A DNA stretch of 64,000 bases from Bifidobacterium breve (GCA_945883755.1 CAMCXX010000001.1:88161-152160); one strand, 5' to 3'; shown: positions 28,447 to 39,658, counted from the stretch's first letter. Notes: generated by a model from the sequence alone, not told the origin. Numbers and translations: made by a program.

Positions 28447-30228
28447 TTACTTCGCTGGAATTGTTAATACATCCAAGATTGCAGCAACATAAGCATCAGA
28501 GCCAATCGGGCTTAGGTGCACACCATCTGGTGCAAATAATTGTGGTTTACCTTCTGAGATCTTATTCCAATCAACTAACTTTACATTTGAATAATTCGCA
28601 GCAACTGTATCAATTATTTTATTATTTTCATCCCGCCAAGATCTTGGCACTGCCGTGTTTACAACAATAATTTGTGGCTGGTTCTTTATTGTTTCAAAGA
28701 TATCGGTAACAGTTTCTAAGGATAATTTATTGTTATTGCCTAAGTTAAAGACAATAGGTGATTCCGGAACTGCTATCTGATCAACACCCATCGCAGCCAG
28801 TAACTCAGGGGCTTGTCGCCCTACTCTGGCGTTAATTAATGAGATATGTACCTGTCTTTCTAACTTTGCCCGAACTCCTAGAATTACAGAATCACCGGTA
28901 ACCCAAACACCGGTAGTACTTCCGAGATCTCCTGTAGTAGCTGCCAGATCTTCATCCTCATCAATTATGCTCTCATTTAACAATTGCTTAGCTGCTAAAT
29001 CTGACTTACTTATTGCTTGGGCAGAGATAGATGCAGAAACCGCGACCAAAGAGAGAATTGAAAGAAGAATGTATGCCTTATGGCGCAATTGCACTCTCGG
29101 TGCACGATATTTAATTCCGCGAACCCAGTTTTGAATATTTCCCTGGCGAAATGGAATTTCAACCCATCGAAGTGAGATATCAGCTAGCGCTAGAACCAGC
29201 AGAACTCTGGCTAAATAGAGCGCCCAGCTCTCTCCCGTTAAATCTACAGAGGGCCGGGTAACTTGGAATACCACCCAGTGCCAGATGTAAATTCCATAGC
29301 TTCGTTGGCCCACCCAGGTGAAAGGCGCACTACTTATCAATGGCGCAAATCTAGAAGCGGGATGAACTAGGGAGATAATCACTAAACAGCCGAAGATTGC
29401 AGCAAGTGGAAATGCTATTTGATATGAGGTGGCATTATTTGCATCAATAAATAAAAAGGTTGCGATTAATCCCAACAAACCAAATACTCCGATGCCATCA
29501 ATGACATCTTGCGCCCGTTTTGCAATGTTGGCACTTAAATTTTGTGGAATCCAACTTACAGCAAGGGCTGAACCTAGAAATAAACCAAGGCTATGAGTAT
29601 CTGTTCCAAAGTAGATGTGGCTTACTTGCTGTGCGTTTGCTGCATCTAGTTGAAGGGAGACAAAAAATAATGCAGCTCCAGAGAACATTGCAATGATTAA
29701 TGCCGCCCGTGCAACATTTGCTTTGCCAAAGTACTTTAACACTGTCAGCAAAATTATCGGCCAAATTAAGTAAAACTGAAGTTCAACCGCAAGTGACCAG
29801 GTGTGTTGAAGCAATGGCGGCCGACCAACAGTTTCAAAGTAATCTTGCTGGCGAGCAACCAACGCCCAATTCATCATGCCTATTAGCGCGTAAGGCAGAT
29901 CGGTTAGAAATCTCTTGATTGCTTCTGGTGCCCATACGCCAATAAAAATAATGGTGCTAAATACCATAAATAAAAATCCAGGGTAAATGCGGCGAAGTCT
30001 GGCCCAGTAAAAACCACGTAGATCTAAGGCGCCAGATTTATTAATTGAGTCAAGGATTAATCTGGTAATCACATAACCAGAGATCACAAAAAAAAGATCA
30101 ACTCCTAAAAATCCACCAGGCAGCCAAGAAATTCCAAGGTGATAGAGAACTACTGCAGTAACAGCAATTGCTCGCAATCCATCGATGGATGCAATGTGGC
30201 GGACAGGCTTTTCAGAGCTCATACTCAT
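28447..30228 (-). CDS. Acyltransferase 3 family protein (OafA/YrhL-like) with C-terminal SGNH-like domain
   Basis: IASIDGLRAIAVTAVVLYHLGISWLPGGFLGVDLFFVISGYVIT; C-terminal GDSVILGVR. Confidence 0.9.
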   Translation of the reverse strand: MSMSSEKPVRHIASIDGLRAIAVTAVVLYHLGISWLPGGFLGVDLFFVISGYVITRLILDSINKSGALDLRGFYWARLRRIYPGFLFMVFSTIIFIGVWAPEAIKRFLTDLPYALIGMMNWALVARQQDYFETVGRPPLLQHTWSLAVELQFYLIWPIILLTVLKYFGKANVARAALIIAMFSGAALFFVSLQLDAANAQQVSHIYFGTDTHSLGLFLGSALAVSWIPQNLSANIAKRAQDVIDGIGVFGLLGLIATFLFIDANNATSYQIAFPLAAIFGCLVIISLVHPASRFAPLISSAPFTWVGQRSYGIYIWHWVVFQVTRPSVDLTGESWALYLARVLLVLALADISLRWVEIPFRQGNIQNWVRGIKYRAPRVQLRHKAYILLSILSLVAVSASISAQAISKSDLAAKQLLNESIIDEDEDLAATTGDLGSTTGVWVTGDSVILGVRAKLERQVHISLINARVGRQAPELLAAMGVDQIAVPESPIVFNLGNNNKLSLETVTDIFETIKNQPQIIVVNTAVPRSWRDENNKIIDTVAANYSNVKLVDWNKISEGKPQLFAPDGVHLSPIGSDAYVAAILDVLTIPAK

Positions 30229-30259
30229 GATGCAATCAGTAACTTCTTTTTCTTACCAA

Positions 30260-31057
30260 CTACTTCTTTTTCTTTGCAGAAGCCTTCTTCTTCTCAGCAT
30301 TTTCTCTTCGCGCAGCAGCAGCAGCAACTTGTTTACCTTTTCCAGAAACAAATGTTTTACCAGATGGCTTATTAGCAGAGTCTAAGTTGGCATTTATATC
30401 CATTTGTAGTTCGGCTAAGCGGTCAAAAGCTTGTTGTAGTTTCAGGCGAGTTTGCGCAATCGCTTGTTCGGCAGCATTTAGCGAAGCGTTTTGACTGCGG
30501 TGCAATCGCTCCGCCTCTGAGATTGCAGTTGATAACCAGCTGCGGTAATCAATAATTTGAGTTGCTGCACTTTCAATCATCTTTTGTGACTCACGTCGAG
30601 CTGCAGATGTTAATTGCGCAGCCTCGCGAGCAGATTCATTTAAGCTATCTTCTGCTTCAGCCTCTGCATTGGTACGAAGCTCATCTGCATCATCTTCAGC
30701 AGCTTGCAAGTATTTACGGCCACGTGATTCAGCAGCGGTTAAAATCGCCTTTGCTTTAGATTCTGCCGACTCTAATTTTTCCTTAACCTCACGGGTTGAT
30801 TCGTTGATAATCTTTTGCGCAGCGCTATTTGCCTTTGCTTCACGCGCTTGGGCAGATTTAATAATGCTCATGGCGGTTTCAGTCGCCAAAATTTCAAACT
30901 CTTCTCGAGTCAAAGAGGTGATGTCACGGCGAGCGCGCATGTCACTTAATTGAGATTCAAGTTGTCGAATTCGCTCGAGCGCATTTGCAGAAGGAGCGGG
31001 GGCATCAGAGCTTTCGCCCTTAAAGCCAACCCAGGATAAAAAGTTCTTCTCTGCCAT
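30260..31057 (-). CDS. Coiled-coil DivIVA-like protein with Lys-rich C-terminal tail
   Basis: Long heptad-like Ala/Glu-rich region; tail AAAARRENAEKKKASAKKKK. Confidence 0.55.
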   Translation of the reverse strand: MAEKNFLSWVGFKGESSDAPAPSANALERIRQLESQLSDMRARRDITSLTREEFEILATETAMSIIKSAQAREAKANSAAQKIINESTREVKEKLESAESKAKAILTAAESRGRKYLQAAEDDADELRTNAEAEAEDSLNESAREAAQLTSAARRESQKMIESAATQIIDYRSWLSTAISEAERLHRSQNASLNAAEQAIAQTRLKLQQAFDRLAELQMDINANLDSANKPSGKTFVSGKGKQVAAAAARRENAEKKKASAKKKK

Positions 31058-31181
31058 GATCTGATCCTTTCGTGCAAGTAGCGTTAAAACAAGGGTGATT
31101 TAAATAGAGCTAATCTGCTTACAATCTAAATGAGGCAACATTTTTCGATGCAACCTCAGTTTAAAGTTGATGTAAACATTG

Positions 31182-31260
31182 TGCGGAAGGTGGGACTTGA
31201 ACCCACACGCCGAAGCACAGGTTCCTAAGACCTGCGTGTCTGCCATTTCACCACTCCCGC
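31182..31260 (-). tRNA. tRNA-Leu (anticodon UAG)
   Basis: Reverse complement GCGGGAGTGGTGAAATGGCAGACACGCAGGTCTTAGGAACCTGTGCTTCGGCGTGTGGGTTCAAGTCCCACCTTCCGCA; loop CTTAGGA, long variable arm. Confidence 0.95.
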
Positions 31261-31369
31261 AATTTCACCCACCAAAAAAGAGTGGGCAAGGGGGCAAGAT
31301 TACGGTGCATTGGGCATCAGCGCCAAACCCTCACCCTTGTTAAAGGTAGCAACGGGTAACCTTGCTCAA

Positions 31370-33055
31370 ATGAGTGAATCTTCAGCACAAGCGCTGGTTC
31401 AAAGTGCAATCGCTGATGCCCTAAAGCGAGTGATTGCTGCGGGTGAGATTAACGCCCAGCTTCCGAAAGCGATTAAGTTAGATCGACCTAAAAACCGTGA
31501 GCATGGTGATTATGCAACCTCAATTGCACTTGCGCTCGCAAAATCATCTGACCTAGCACCACGAGCAGTTGCAGAGTTAATTGTTAAATCATTAATTGAT
31601 AATGATTTATTGAGTAAAGCCGGAATTAGCAAGGTTGAGATTGCAGGACCTGGGTTTATAAATATAACTTTAAATAATGCCTCCCAGACAGCGGTAGTAA
31701 TTGAAATTTTAAGCAAAGCAAAAAAATTCGGACATGGCAATTGGTTAAGTGATAAGAAAGTAAATTTAGAGTTTGTTAGTGCTAACCCAACTGGCCCGCT
31801 GCATTTAGGACACACTCGTTGGGCGGCGGTTGGTGATGCATTAGGACGGGTTCTTTCCGCCGCTGGTGCTGAAGTATCTCGTGAGTTTTATATAAATGAT
31901 CGTGGAAATCAGATGGATTTATTTGGCGCCTCAATCAGAGCTGTTGCATTAGGCCAGGAGCGTCCAACAGATGGTTATCATGGTGAGTACATAATTGATT
32001 TAGCAAATGAGATTGTGAAAAGTAATCCAGAGTTTCTAAAGCTATCTGAAGCAGATGGAGTTAATGCATTTCGAGATACCGGTTATAAGTTGCAGTTAAA
32101 GCAACAACAAGGAGTATTAGATAATTTTGGTACTCATTTTGATACCTGGTTCTCCGAGAAATCCCTATATGAAAATGATTTCTTCACTCATTCACTAGAG
32201 AAGTTAAAGAGCCAGGGCCATGTCTATGAGACAGATGGCGCAGTATGGCTGCGCACATCTGATTTTGGTGATGATAAAGATCGGGTAATGATCAAATCAG
32301 ATGGCTCATTTGCTTACTTTGCATCTGACTCTGCTTATTATGTAAGTAAGCGAGAGCGTGGATTTAATCTTTGCATTTATATGCTCGGTGCCGATCACCA
32401 TGGATATGTTGGCAGAATAAAAGCGATTGCAGCATGTGCAGGTGATGATCCAAAGTTAAATATTGAGATTTTAATTGGGCAAATGGTAAAGATTATGGAG
32501 GGCGGAGAAGAGTTAAAACTCTCTAAACGAGCTGGCACCATAATTACATTGGAGGAGTTGGTTGAAAAAGTTGGTGTCGATGCAGCGCGATACACCTTAA
32601 TCAGATATCCAACTGATACGCCAATGGTGATGGATGTGGATTTACTTCGCAAAAATACAAATGAGAATCCAGTTTATTATGTGCAGTATGCACATGCTCG
32701 AATCTGTGCAGTGCTGCGAAATGCAAAAGATTTAGGAATTAGTTACGGAGTAAATCAATTTAAACCAGAGCTACTTGTTCATGAACGTGAGCGAGAGTTA
32801 ATTGGATTATTGGCAGAGTTTCCTCGAGTAGTTCAAGGTGCTGCACAAATACGGGAGCCGCATCGAGTTGCAAGGTACGCCGAGGAGTTAGCTGGTGTGT
32901 ATCACCGTTTTTACAATGATTGCCGAGTCCTTCCACTTGGCGATGAAAAAAGCTCTGAATTAAACAGCGCCCGAGCAACCCTCTCGCTAGCAACCGCGCA
33001 AGTGATCAGCAATGCTTTAGATTTGCTAGGTGTTAGCGCTCCGGAGAAGATGTAG
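31370..33055 (+). CDS. argS: Arginyl-tRNA synthetase
   Basis: FVSANPTGPLHLGHTRWAAVGDAL; KLSKRAGT; ATG at 31370. Confidence 0.95.
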   Translation: MSESSAQALVQSAIADALKRVIAAGEINAQLPKAIKLDRPKNREHGDYATSIALALAKSSDLAPRAVAELIVKSLIDNDLLSKAGISKVEIAGPGFINITLNNASQTAVVIEILSKAKKFGHGNWLSDKKVNLEFVSANPTGPLHLGHTRWAAVGDALGRVLSAAGAEVSREFYINDRGNQMDLFGASIRAVALGQERPTDGYHGEYIIDLANEIVKSNPEFLKLSEADGVNAFRDTGYKLQLKQQQGVLDNFGTHFDTWFSEKSLYENDFFTHSLEKLKSQGHVYETDGAVWLRTSDFGDDKDRVMIKSDGSFAYFASDSAYYVSKRERGFNLCIYMLGADHHGYVGRIKAIAACAGDDPKLNIEILIGQMVKIMEGGEELKLSKRAGTIITLEELVEKVGVDAARYTLIRYPTDTPMVMDVDLLRKNTNENPVYYVQYAHARICAVLRNAKDLGISYGVNQFKPELLVHERERELIGLLAEFPRVVQGAAQIREPHRVARYAEELAGVYHRFYNDCRVLPLGDEKSSELNSARATLSLATAQVISNALDLLGVSAPEKM

Positions 33056-33061
33056 AAAATT

Positions 33062-34441
33062 ATGAAATATCCAACCTCACCATTTTCTAGCAATTTAAAA
33101 TTCAACAATGCGCCAGTTGATTTAAGTAAAAATAATATTAGCGGTGAGTTATCAATTGCTGGGTGCACAGCTTCGGCTCTAGTAAAAGAGTTTGGCTCCC
33201 CCTTATTTGTAATTGATGAGGCGGATTTTTTCCTAAGAGCCAACGCTTGGAAGAGTGCTTTACAAGAAAGCTTTGCCAATGGAAAGCTTTACTATGCAGC
33301 AAAATCCTTTATCTCAATTGAGATTGTGAAATGGCTCAAAGCGCTAGAACTTAATTTAGATGTTTGTACAGGTGGTGAATTAGCGGTTGCACTGGCAGCG
33401 GATTTTCCAACTGACCGAATCGAGTTCCATGGCAATAACAAATCGGTAGCAGAGATTGAGATGGCAGTTAATGCCGGCGTTGGCACAATTGTGATTGATT
33501 CATTTATTGAAATTGAGCGAATTGCCCAAATCGCAAAATCTGCCGGCAAGATTCAAAATGTTTACATCAGATTAACACCGGGTATTCAAGCCCATACCCA
33601 TGAGTTTATTTCGACCGCTCATGAGGATGTGAAATTTGGTTTTTCAATCGCTAGTGGTGCAGCAGTAGCTGCAGTTGAAAAAACCCTAACCCATAAATCC
33701 TTAAATTTAATTGGTGTGCATTGCCATATCGGTTCACAAATATTTGAGGTTACCGGCTTCACCATGGCCGCCCAACGGTTGGTCGCTACCTTGGCTGAAA
33801 TTAAAGAAAAATTTGGCACCGAGTTACCTGAGTTAAATATTGGTGGCGGTTATGGAATTGCCTACACAACACAGGAGAGCGCTATCTCTCCACAAGATGT
33901 GTTACCCGCCTTAGCAAAGGTGATTAAAGAGGAGTGCGCAAGATTTAAGTTAGCGCTGCCAATAATCTCAATCGAGCCAGGTCGAGCAATTGTTGGGCCA
34001 ACTACAACAACTATTTATGAGGTTGGAACTACAAAATCAGTCACCCTAGAGGATGGCACAATTCGAAATTACATCTCAGTTGATGGTGGAATGAGTGACA
34101 ATATTAGGCCCGCTCTTTACGGCGCAAAGTTTTCTGCATTTTTAGCTAATCGTGAATCTGCCTCTGAAAAAATAAGTTCTCGGGTGGTTGGTAAGCATTG
34201 CGAGACTGGTGACATTTTAATTTTTGATATTAATTTTGCTGCGGATATTGCACCCGGTGATTTATTGGCATTTCCAGCAACTGGCGCTTATGGCCGCAGC
34301 ATGGCTAGTAATTACAACCATATTCCAAGGCCAGCTGTAATCGCAGTAAAAGATGGCGCTGCCCGCACAATTTTGCGCAGAGAAAACCAGGCAGATTTGC
34401 TCGCGTTAGAGGTAACTCAAGCGCCACGGCGACTGTCATAA
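33062..34441 (+). CDS. lysA: Diaminopimelate decarboxylase
   Basis: YAAKSF PLP Lys motif, HCHIGSQI, EPGRAIVGP. Confidence 0.95.
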   Translation: MKYPTSPFSSNLKFNNAPVDLSKNNISGELSIAGCTASALVKEFGSPLFVIDEADFFLRANAWKSALQESFANGKLYYAAKSFISIEIVKWLKALELNLDVCTGGELAVALAADFPTDRIEFHGNNKSVAEIEMAVNAGVGTIVIDSFIEIERIAQIAKSAGKIQNVYIRLTPGIQAHTHEFISTAHEDVKFGFSIASGAAVAAVEKTLTHKSLNLIGVHCHIGSQIFEVTGFTMAAQRLVATLAEIKEKFGTELPELNIGGGYGIAYTTQESAISPQDVLPALAKVIKEECARFKLALPIISIEPGRAIVGPTTTTIYEVGTTKSVTLEDGTIRNYISVDGGMSDNIRPALYGAKFSAFLANRESASEKISSRVVGKHCETGDILIFDINFAADIAPGDLLAFPATGAYGRSMASNYNHIPRPAVIAVKDGAARTILRRENQADLLALEVTQAPRRLS

Positions 34442-34459
34442 GTTTGAGATACTTCTCCA

Positions 34460-35752
34460 ATGATGTCGAGTAAAACTCTTAAAATCGGAGTATTGGGTTG
34501 CGGTGTTGTCGGCTCTCAAGTTGTCCGTTTATTACTTGCCAACAAAGCTGATCTTTCAACTCGTGCTGGTGCAAATCTGCAATTGGTTAAGGTGGCTGTT
34601 CGAAATCCAAAATCAAAAAATTATGGCGTACCGGATGAACTTTTAACATCAGATTTGAAATCTGTTGTAAGTGATCCACAAGTAGATTTAATTGTTGAGT
34701 TGCTTGGCGGAATTGAGCCAGCTCGCGAATTGATTTTAACTGCATTAAAAAATGGAAAATCTGTAGTTACTGCAAACAAAGCACTTCTTGCCAAACATGG
34801 CGCAGAGCTTTATGCAGCTGCTGATAATGCCAATGTTGACCTTTACTATGAAGCAGCGGTTGCTGGTGCAATTCCAATTTTGCGCCCACTGCGCGAATCT
34901 TTAGTTGGCGATCAGGTATTAAAAGTAATGGGAATTGTTAATGGCACTACAAATTATATTTTAACTAAGATGGATGAAAATGGTGCAGCCTTTGAAGATG
35001 CACTGCGAGAAGCACAAAAACTTGGTTTTGCCGAAGCTGATCCAACTGCAGATGTAGAGGGTGGCGATGCTGCTGCCAAAGCTGCAATTCTGGCGGGGCT
35101 TGCTTTTCATTCTCGGGTAACTGATTTAGATGTTTACAAAGAGGGAATTAGCAAGATCACTGCAACTGATGTGAAGGTAGCAAAGGCGATGGATCTGGTA
35201 ATTAAATTACTAGCTATAGCTGATGTCACTAATGATGGTGCAATTGCGGTAAGGGTTCACCCGGCATTGATATCTAGAGCGCATCCACTTGCATCAGTGA
35301 GAGATTCATACAATGCGGTCTTTGTTGAGTCAGCATCAGCTGGGCAAATGATGTTTTACGGACGTGGCGCTGGTGGTGAGCCAACCGCCTCTGCAATTTT
35401 GGGAGATTTGGTAGCTGTTGCTAGAAATAAATTATCTGGTGGCCTTGGACCTCGCGAGAGTGATTACGCAGATCTTAAAATCGCAAAGATTGGTGATACT
35501 CAAACTCGTTACCTGATCAGATTAAATGTGGCAGATAAGCCAGGTGTACTTGAGAGTGTGGCCCATGTTTTTGCATCAAATCAAGTTTCGATTCAAACTG
35601 TAAGGCAATCTGGTGCCGGTGATAAGGCTGAGTTAATTGTGATGACTCACATCTCAAAAGAATCTGCGCTAAGTGCGACTGTGAAAGATCTTTCTAAGTT
35701 AGATTCAGTTACCGATGTCGCAAGCGTGCTTCGTGTTGAAGGTGAGATTTAA
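34460..35752 (+). CDS. hom: Homoserine dehydrogenase
   Basis: GVLGCGVVGSQVVRLL, VTANKALLAKHG, NGTTNYILTKM, C-terminal ACT domain. Confidence 0.95.
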   Translation: MMSSKTLKIGVLGCGVVGSQVVRLLLANKADLSTRAGANLQLVKVAVRNPKSKNYGVPDELLTSDLKSVVSDPQVDLIVELLGGIEPARELILTALKNGKSVVTANKALLAKHGAELYAAADNANVDLYYEAAVAGAIPILRPLRESLVGDQVLKVMGIVNGTTNYILTKMDENGAAFEDALREAQKLGFAEADPTADVEGGDAAAKAAILAGLAFHSRVTDLDVYKEGISKITATDVKVAKAMDLVIKLLAIADVTNDGAIAVRVHPALISRAHPLASVRDSYNAVFVESASAGQMMFYGRGAGGEPTASAILGDLVAVARNKLSGGLGPRESDYADLKIAKIGDTQTRYLIRLNVADKPGVLESVAHVFASNQVSIQTVRQSGAGDKAELIVMTHISKESALSATVKDLSKLDSVTDVASVLRVEGEI

Positions 35753-35758
35753 AGGTAA

Positions 35759-36841
35759 ATGGGAATTTTTAAGAAAAAATCTGGTGCTCATCAATGGCGT
35801 GGTGTAATTGAGGAGTATCGCGATCGCCTTCCAGTAAGTGAGAAAACTCCAATTGTTTCTTTGCGCGAAGGTGGCACCCCACTTGTATTTGCCTGCGTTT
35901 TATCGGAGATGTTAAATAATGAGGTTTGGCTAAAGGTTGAAGGTACAAACCCAACTGGATCCTTTAAAGATCGTGGCATGACAATGGCAATCTCTAAAGC
36001 TGCCGAAGATGGCGCCAAAGCAGTTATCTGTGCATCAACTGGAAATACCAGTGCTAGCGCAGCTGCATATGCAACAAAGGCTGGCATGAATCCAGTTGTG
36101 TTAGTACCACAAGGAAAAATTGCAATGGGCAAATTAGCGCAAGCGATTGCGCATGGTGCAACCCTGTTGCAGGTAAAAGGTAATTTTGATGATTGTTTAA
36201 ATCTAGCTCGCGAACTCTCTGAAAATTACCCAGTTGCATTAGTTAATTCAGTAAATCCATATCGAATTGAGGGACAAAAAACTGGTGCATTTGAGGTTGT
36301 TGATTTACTGGGGGATGCGCCAGATATTCATGCACTGCCAGTTGGAAATGCTGGAAATATCACCGCTTATTGGAAGGGTTATGGGGAGTACTACCAAGAT
36401 GGGTTGGCCAGTAAAAAGCCAATGATGTGGGGATTTCAAGCTGCTGGTGCAGCACCAATTGTGAAAAATAAAGTAATTAAAAAACCTGAAACAATTGCAA
36501 CTGCAATTCGGATTGGAAATCCAGCATCATGGCAACAGGCGGTTGTCGCAAAGGTGGCATCAAAGGGTTTAATTGATTCAGTAACTGATAAAGAGATTTT
36601 AAGCGCCTACAAGTTGGTGGCGGCAAAGGAGGGAATATTTGTTGAACCCTCTAGTGCAGCTGGAATTGCTGGCCTAATTAAGTTGAAATCATTGAAGAAA
36701 TTACCAAGTGGTAAAAAAATTGTTATTACTGTTACTGGCAATGGCTTGAAAGATCCACAGTGGGTTTTAAACTCAGCCCCTAAACCAATAATTGTTTCAG
36801 TGGATGCTAAAAAAGCGGCCAAAATTATTGGTTTAAAGTAA
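35759..36841 (+). CDS. thrC: Threonine synthase
   Basis: [28 protein letters not shown]. Confidence 0.95.
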   Translation: MGIFKKKSGAHQWRGVIEEYRDRLPVSEKTPIVSLREGGTPLVFACVLSEMLNNEVWLKVEGTNPTGSFKDRGMTMAISKAAEDGAKAVICASTGNTSASAAAYATKAGMNPVVLVPQGKIAMGKLAQAIAHGATLLQVKGNFDDCLNLARELSENYPVALVNSVNPYRIEGQKTGAFEVVDLLGDAPDIHALPVGNAGNITAYWKGYGEYYQDGLASKKPMMWGFQAAGAAPIVKNKVIKKPETIATAIRIGNPASWQQAVVAKVASKGLIDSVTDKEILSAYKLVAAKEGIFVEPSSAAGIAGLIKLKSLKKLPSGKKIVITVTGNGLKDPQWVLNSAPKPIIVSVDAKKAAKIIGLK

Positions 36842-36867
36842 TTAATAGAGAGAAATAGGATTAGCAG

Positions 36868-37791
36868 ATGTCAGCGAAGAAGATGAACTCCGGTGTAACT
36901 TTCAAGGCAACTATGTCGCAAATCAGTGTGCCAGCAACTAGTGCAAATATTGGCCCAGGTTTTGATTGTCTTGGCATCGCCTTAGAAATGCGGGATCGGT
37001 ACGCCGCACAAATTTTAGATGATGCCACATTTGATGTAGATGTCAGTGGTGAAGGTGCAGATGAGGTCAAGAAGGATTCAAAAAATTTAGTAATCCGCGC
37101 CATGATGGCGGGCTTTGAGTTTATGGGTAAGAAGCCAAAGGGAATTGCACTTCGTTCATTAAATGTTATTCCACATGGACGTGGCCTTGGCTCATCAGCC
37201 AGCGCGATTGTTGGTGGATTAGCACTTGCTCGTTCCTTAGTTTTAACCGGGGATGAGTACATGAGCGATGAGGAGTTAATAACTCTGGCAACTGAACTTG
37301 AAGGTCATCCAGATAATGTTGCGGCAGCTTTTTATGGTGGTGCCACAATCGCCTGGAGTGAAAATGGCATCGGACGTGCTGTTAATTTAAAGGTAGACTC
37401 CAGAATAAAGGCCCTTCTGCTAATTCCCGATAATCAGGTGCCAACTGCGAAAGCTCGTAAATTAATTCCAGAGTCGATCTCACACCTTGATGCGACTTTA
37501 AACTCAACCCGCACAGCATTGTTAGTTCACGCATTAGCACAGCGACCAGATTTATTGTTCACCGCTACCGCAGATCTGCTGCATCAAAGTTATCGCGAAT
37601 CAGTAATGCCTAAATCTATTGCTTTAATAAACAAGTTACGTGGTGCTGGGATTGCTGCTGTTTTATCAGGCGCTGGGCCGTCAGTAATGATTCTCTACGC
37701 TGGCGATGAGAGTGAGATTGATCAGATTCCTGCATTGGCACCAGGCTTTAATGCGATGAAGATAGCCATTGCACAAAGTGGAGTTCAATAA
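36868..37791 (+). CDS. thrB: Homoserine kinase
   Basis: VPATSANIGPGFDCLGIAL; PHGRGLGSSASAIVGG; possible start at 36913. Confidence 0.94.
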   Translation: MSAKKMNSGVTFKATMSQISVPATSANIGPGFDCLGIALEMRDRYAAQILDDATFDVDVSGEGADEVKKDSKNLVIRAMMAGFEFMGKKPKGIALRSLNVIPHGRGLGSSASAIVGGLALARSLVLTGDEYMSDEELITLATELEGHPDNVAAAFYGGATIAWSENGIGRAVNLKVDSRIKALLLIPDNQVPTAKARKLIPESISHLDATLNSTRTALLVHALAQRPDLLFTATADLLHQSYRESVMPKSIALINKLRGAGIAAVLSGAGPSVMILYAGDESEIDQIPALAPGFNAMKIAIAQSGVQ

Positions 37792-37987
37792 AAAGCAGAG
37801 CTTCCGCGGTTTTTGCCTTGATTTTGGCAACCTATCTGACTGTGCTACATTTAGCCTCGTCGGAAAGTGCGACAGATAAATAAAATCCTAAGAAATCCAA
37901 AGAAATTTCTACAGGTAAATATAAATCCAAAGCCACAATCCTTTACCAGATGGTGGAAAAATCAAATCAAAGGAAAAAAACAAGAGT

Positions 37988-39658
37988 ATGGCAGTTAAGA
38001 AAGCAGCCGCAAGCAAAGGCGCAGTTGAATTAGTTGATATGGCAGTAAGTGATCTAAAGAAGACAGCGGTTCAACTTGGAATTGAAGATGCCACAAATTT
38101 AAAGAAAGCAGAGCTGGTCCAAGCAATCGGCGATCTGCAGGCCGCAAATCGTGAGGCCGCGAAAAATGAACGAGAGGCTCGTCGTATGGAACGACAAAAC
38201 AACCGTAATAATAGAAATAACAGTAACTCTGAGAATTCAAATAACAATTCAGCAGATGATGATAATGAATCATCAGGTAACTCCAACAATAACTCCGGCA
38301 ACAACTCCGGTAATAACTCCGGCGGAAATGACTCTGATCGCGATAACAATCGTCGATTTAATCGTGATGGTGGCCGTGATAATCACAGAGGCCGCGATCG
38401 TGGCAATCGTGATCGCAATCGCAACCGTGATCGAGGCTTTCGCGAAGAGCGTGAAATTGTTATCTCCGAAGATGATGTACTTCTACCAGTAGGTGGCTTA
38501 CTTGATATTTTAGATAGCTTTGCATTTATTCGCACCGGTGGATATCTACCAACACCTAATGATGTTTATGTATCGCTTCAACAGGTTCGCAAGTATGGCT
38601 TGCGTAAAGGCGATGTCATCACTGGATCAGTACGTGAGCCGCGTGAAGGCGAGCGTCGTGAAAAATTCAATGCATTAGTTCGAGTTGAAACAGTCAATGG
38701 TGTTGAACCAGAGAAGTCACGTGATCGCGTTGAGTTCTCTAAATTAGTTCCACTTTATCCGCAAGAGCGATTACGCCTTGAAACTGAACCAAATGTTTTA
38801 ACAACCCGAATCATTGATTTAATCTCACCAATTGGTAAGGGTCAACGTGGCTTAATTGTTTCTCCACCAAAAGCGGGTAAAACAATGGTTTTGCAATCTA
38901 TTGCAAATGCGATTACAACTAACAATCCAGAGTGTCATTTAATGGTGGTTCTAGTTGATGAGCGCCCGGAAGAGGTTACTGATATGCAACGCTCTGTAAA
39001 GGGCGAGGTTATTGCTTCAACCTTTGATCGTCCGGCCGATGATCACACCACAGTTGCAGAGTTAGCAATTGAGCGAGCAAAGCGATTAGTAGAGCTAGGC
39101 CATGATGTAGTTGTACTACTTGATTCAATCACCCGATTAGGTCGTGCATACAACATCGCAGCACCAGCATCAGGTCGAATTCTTTCTGGTGGTGTTGACT
39201 CCGCAGCTTTGTATCCACCAAAGAAGTTCTTTGGTGCCGCACGTAATATTGAAAATGGCGGATCATTAACAATTTTGGCAACAGCGCTAATTGATACTGG
39301 TTCAAAGATGGATGAGGTTATCTTTGAAGAGTTCAAGGGAACTGGAAATATGGAGTTGATTCTCAACCGTAAATTTGCGGACAAGCGAATCTTCCCAGCT
39401 GTTGATGTAGTTGCATCCGGAACTCGTAAAGAGGAGATCTTGATGGGAACTGAGGAGCTTGGAATTGTTTGGCGACTTCGTCGAGTACTGCATGCACTTG
39501 AACCACAACAAGCACTTGAGCTGTTGCTAGAAAAGATGAAGGGCACTAAGTCCAACGTTGAGTTCTTGCTACAGATTCAAAAGACTGTTGCGGGTGGAGA
39601 TATGCCAACCTCCTCAACTTCAAATAGTGGATCAAATAAGGAGAGTGCTGACGCTTAA
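37988..39658 (+). CDS. rho: Transcription termination factor Rho with low-complexity insertion
   Basis: RGLIVSPPKAGKTMVLQ, VVLVDERPEEVTDMQRSVKGEV, DSITRLGRAYN; Asn/Gly/Arg/Asp-rich segment before the RNA-binding domain. Confidence 0.96.
   Translation: MAVKKAAASKGAVELVDMAVSDLKKTAVQLGIEDATNLKKAELVQAIGDLQAANREAAKNEREARRMERQNNRNNRNNSNSENSNNNSADDDNESSGNSNNNSGNNSGNNSGGNDSDRDNNRRFNRDGGRDNHRGRDRGNRDRNRNRDRGFREEREIVISEDDVLLPVGGLLDILDSFAFIRTGGYLPTPNDVYVSLQQVRKYGLRKGDVITGSVREPREGERREKFNALVRVETVNGVEPEKSRDRVEFSKLVPLYPQERLRLETEPNVLTTRIIDLISPIGKGQRGLIVSPPKAGKTMVLQSIANAITTNNPECHLMVVLVDERPEEVTDMQRSVKGEVIASTFDRPADDHTTVAELAIERAKRLVELGHDVVVLLDSITRLGRAYNIAAPASGRILSGGVDSAALYPPKKFFGAARNIENGGSLTILATALIDTGSKMDEVIFEEFKGTGNMELILNRKFADKRIFPAVDVVASGTRKEEILMGTEELGIVWRLRRVLHALEPQQALELLLEKMKGTKSNVEFLLQIQKTVAGGDMPTSSTSNSGSNKESADA

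Noticed and set aside
38071-38349. 92-aa antisense ORFs opposite the rho insertion
   Set aside because: Arise from the low-complexity sequence of rho; no family features.
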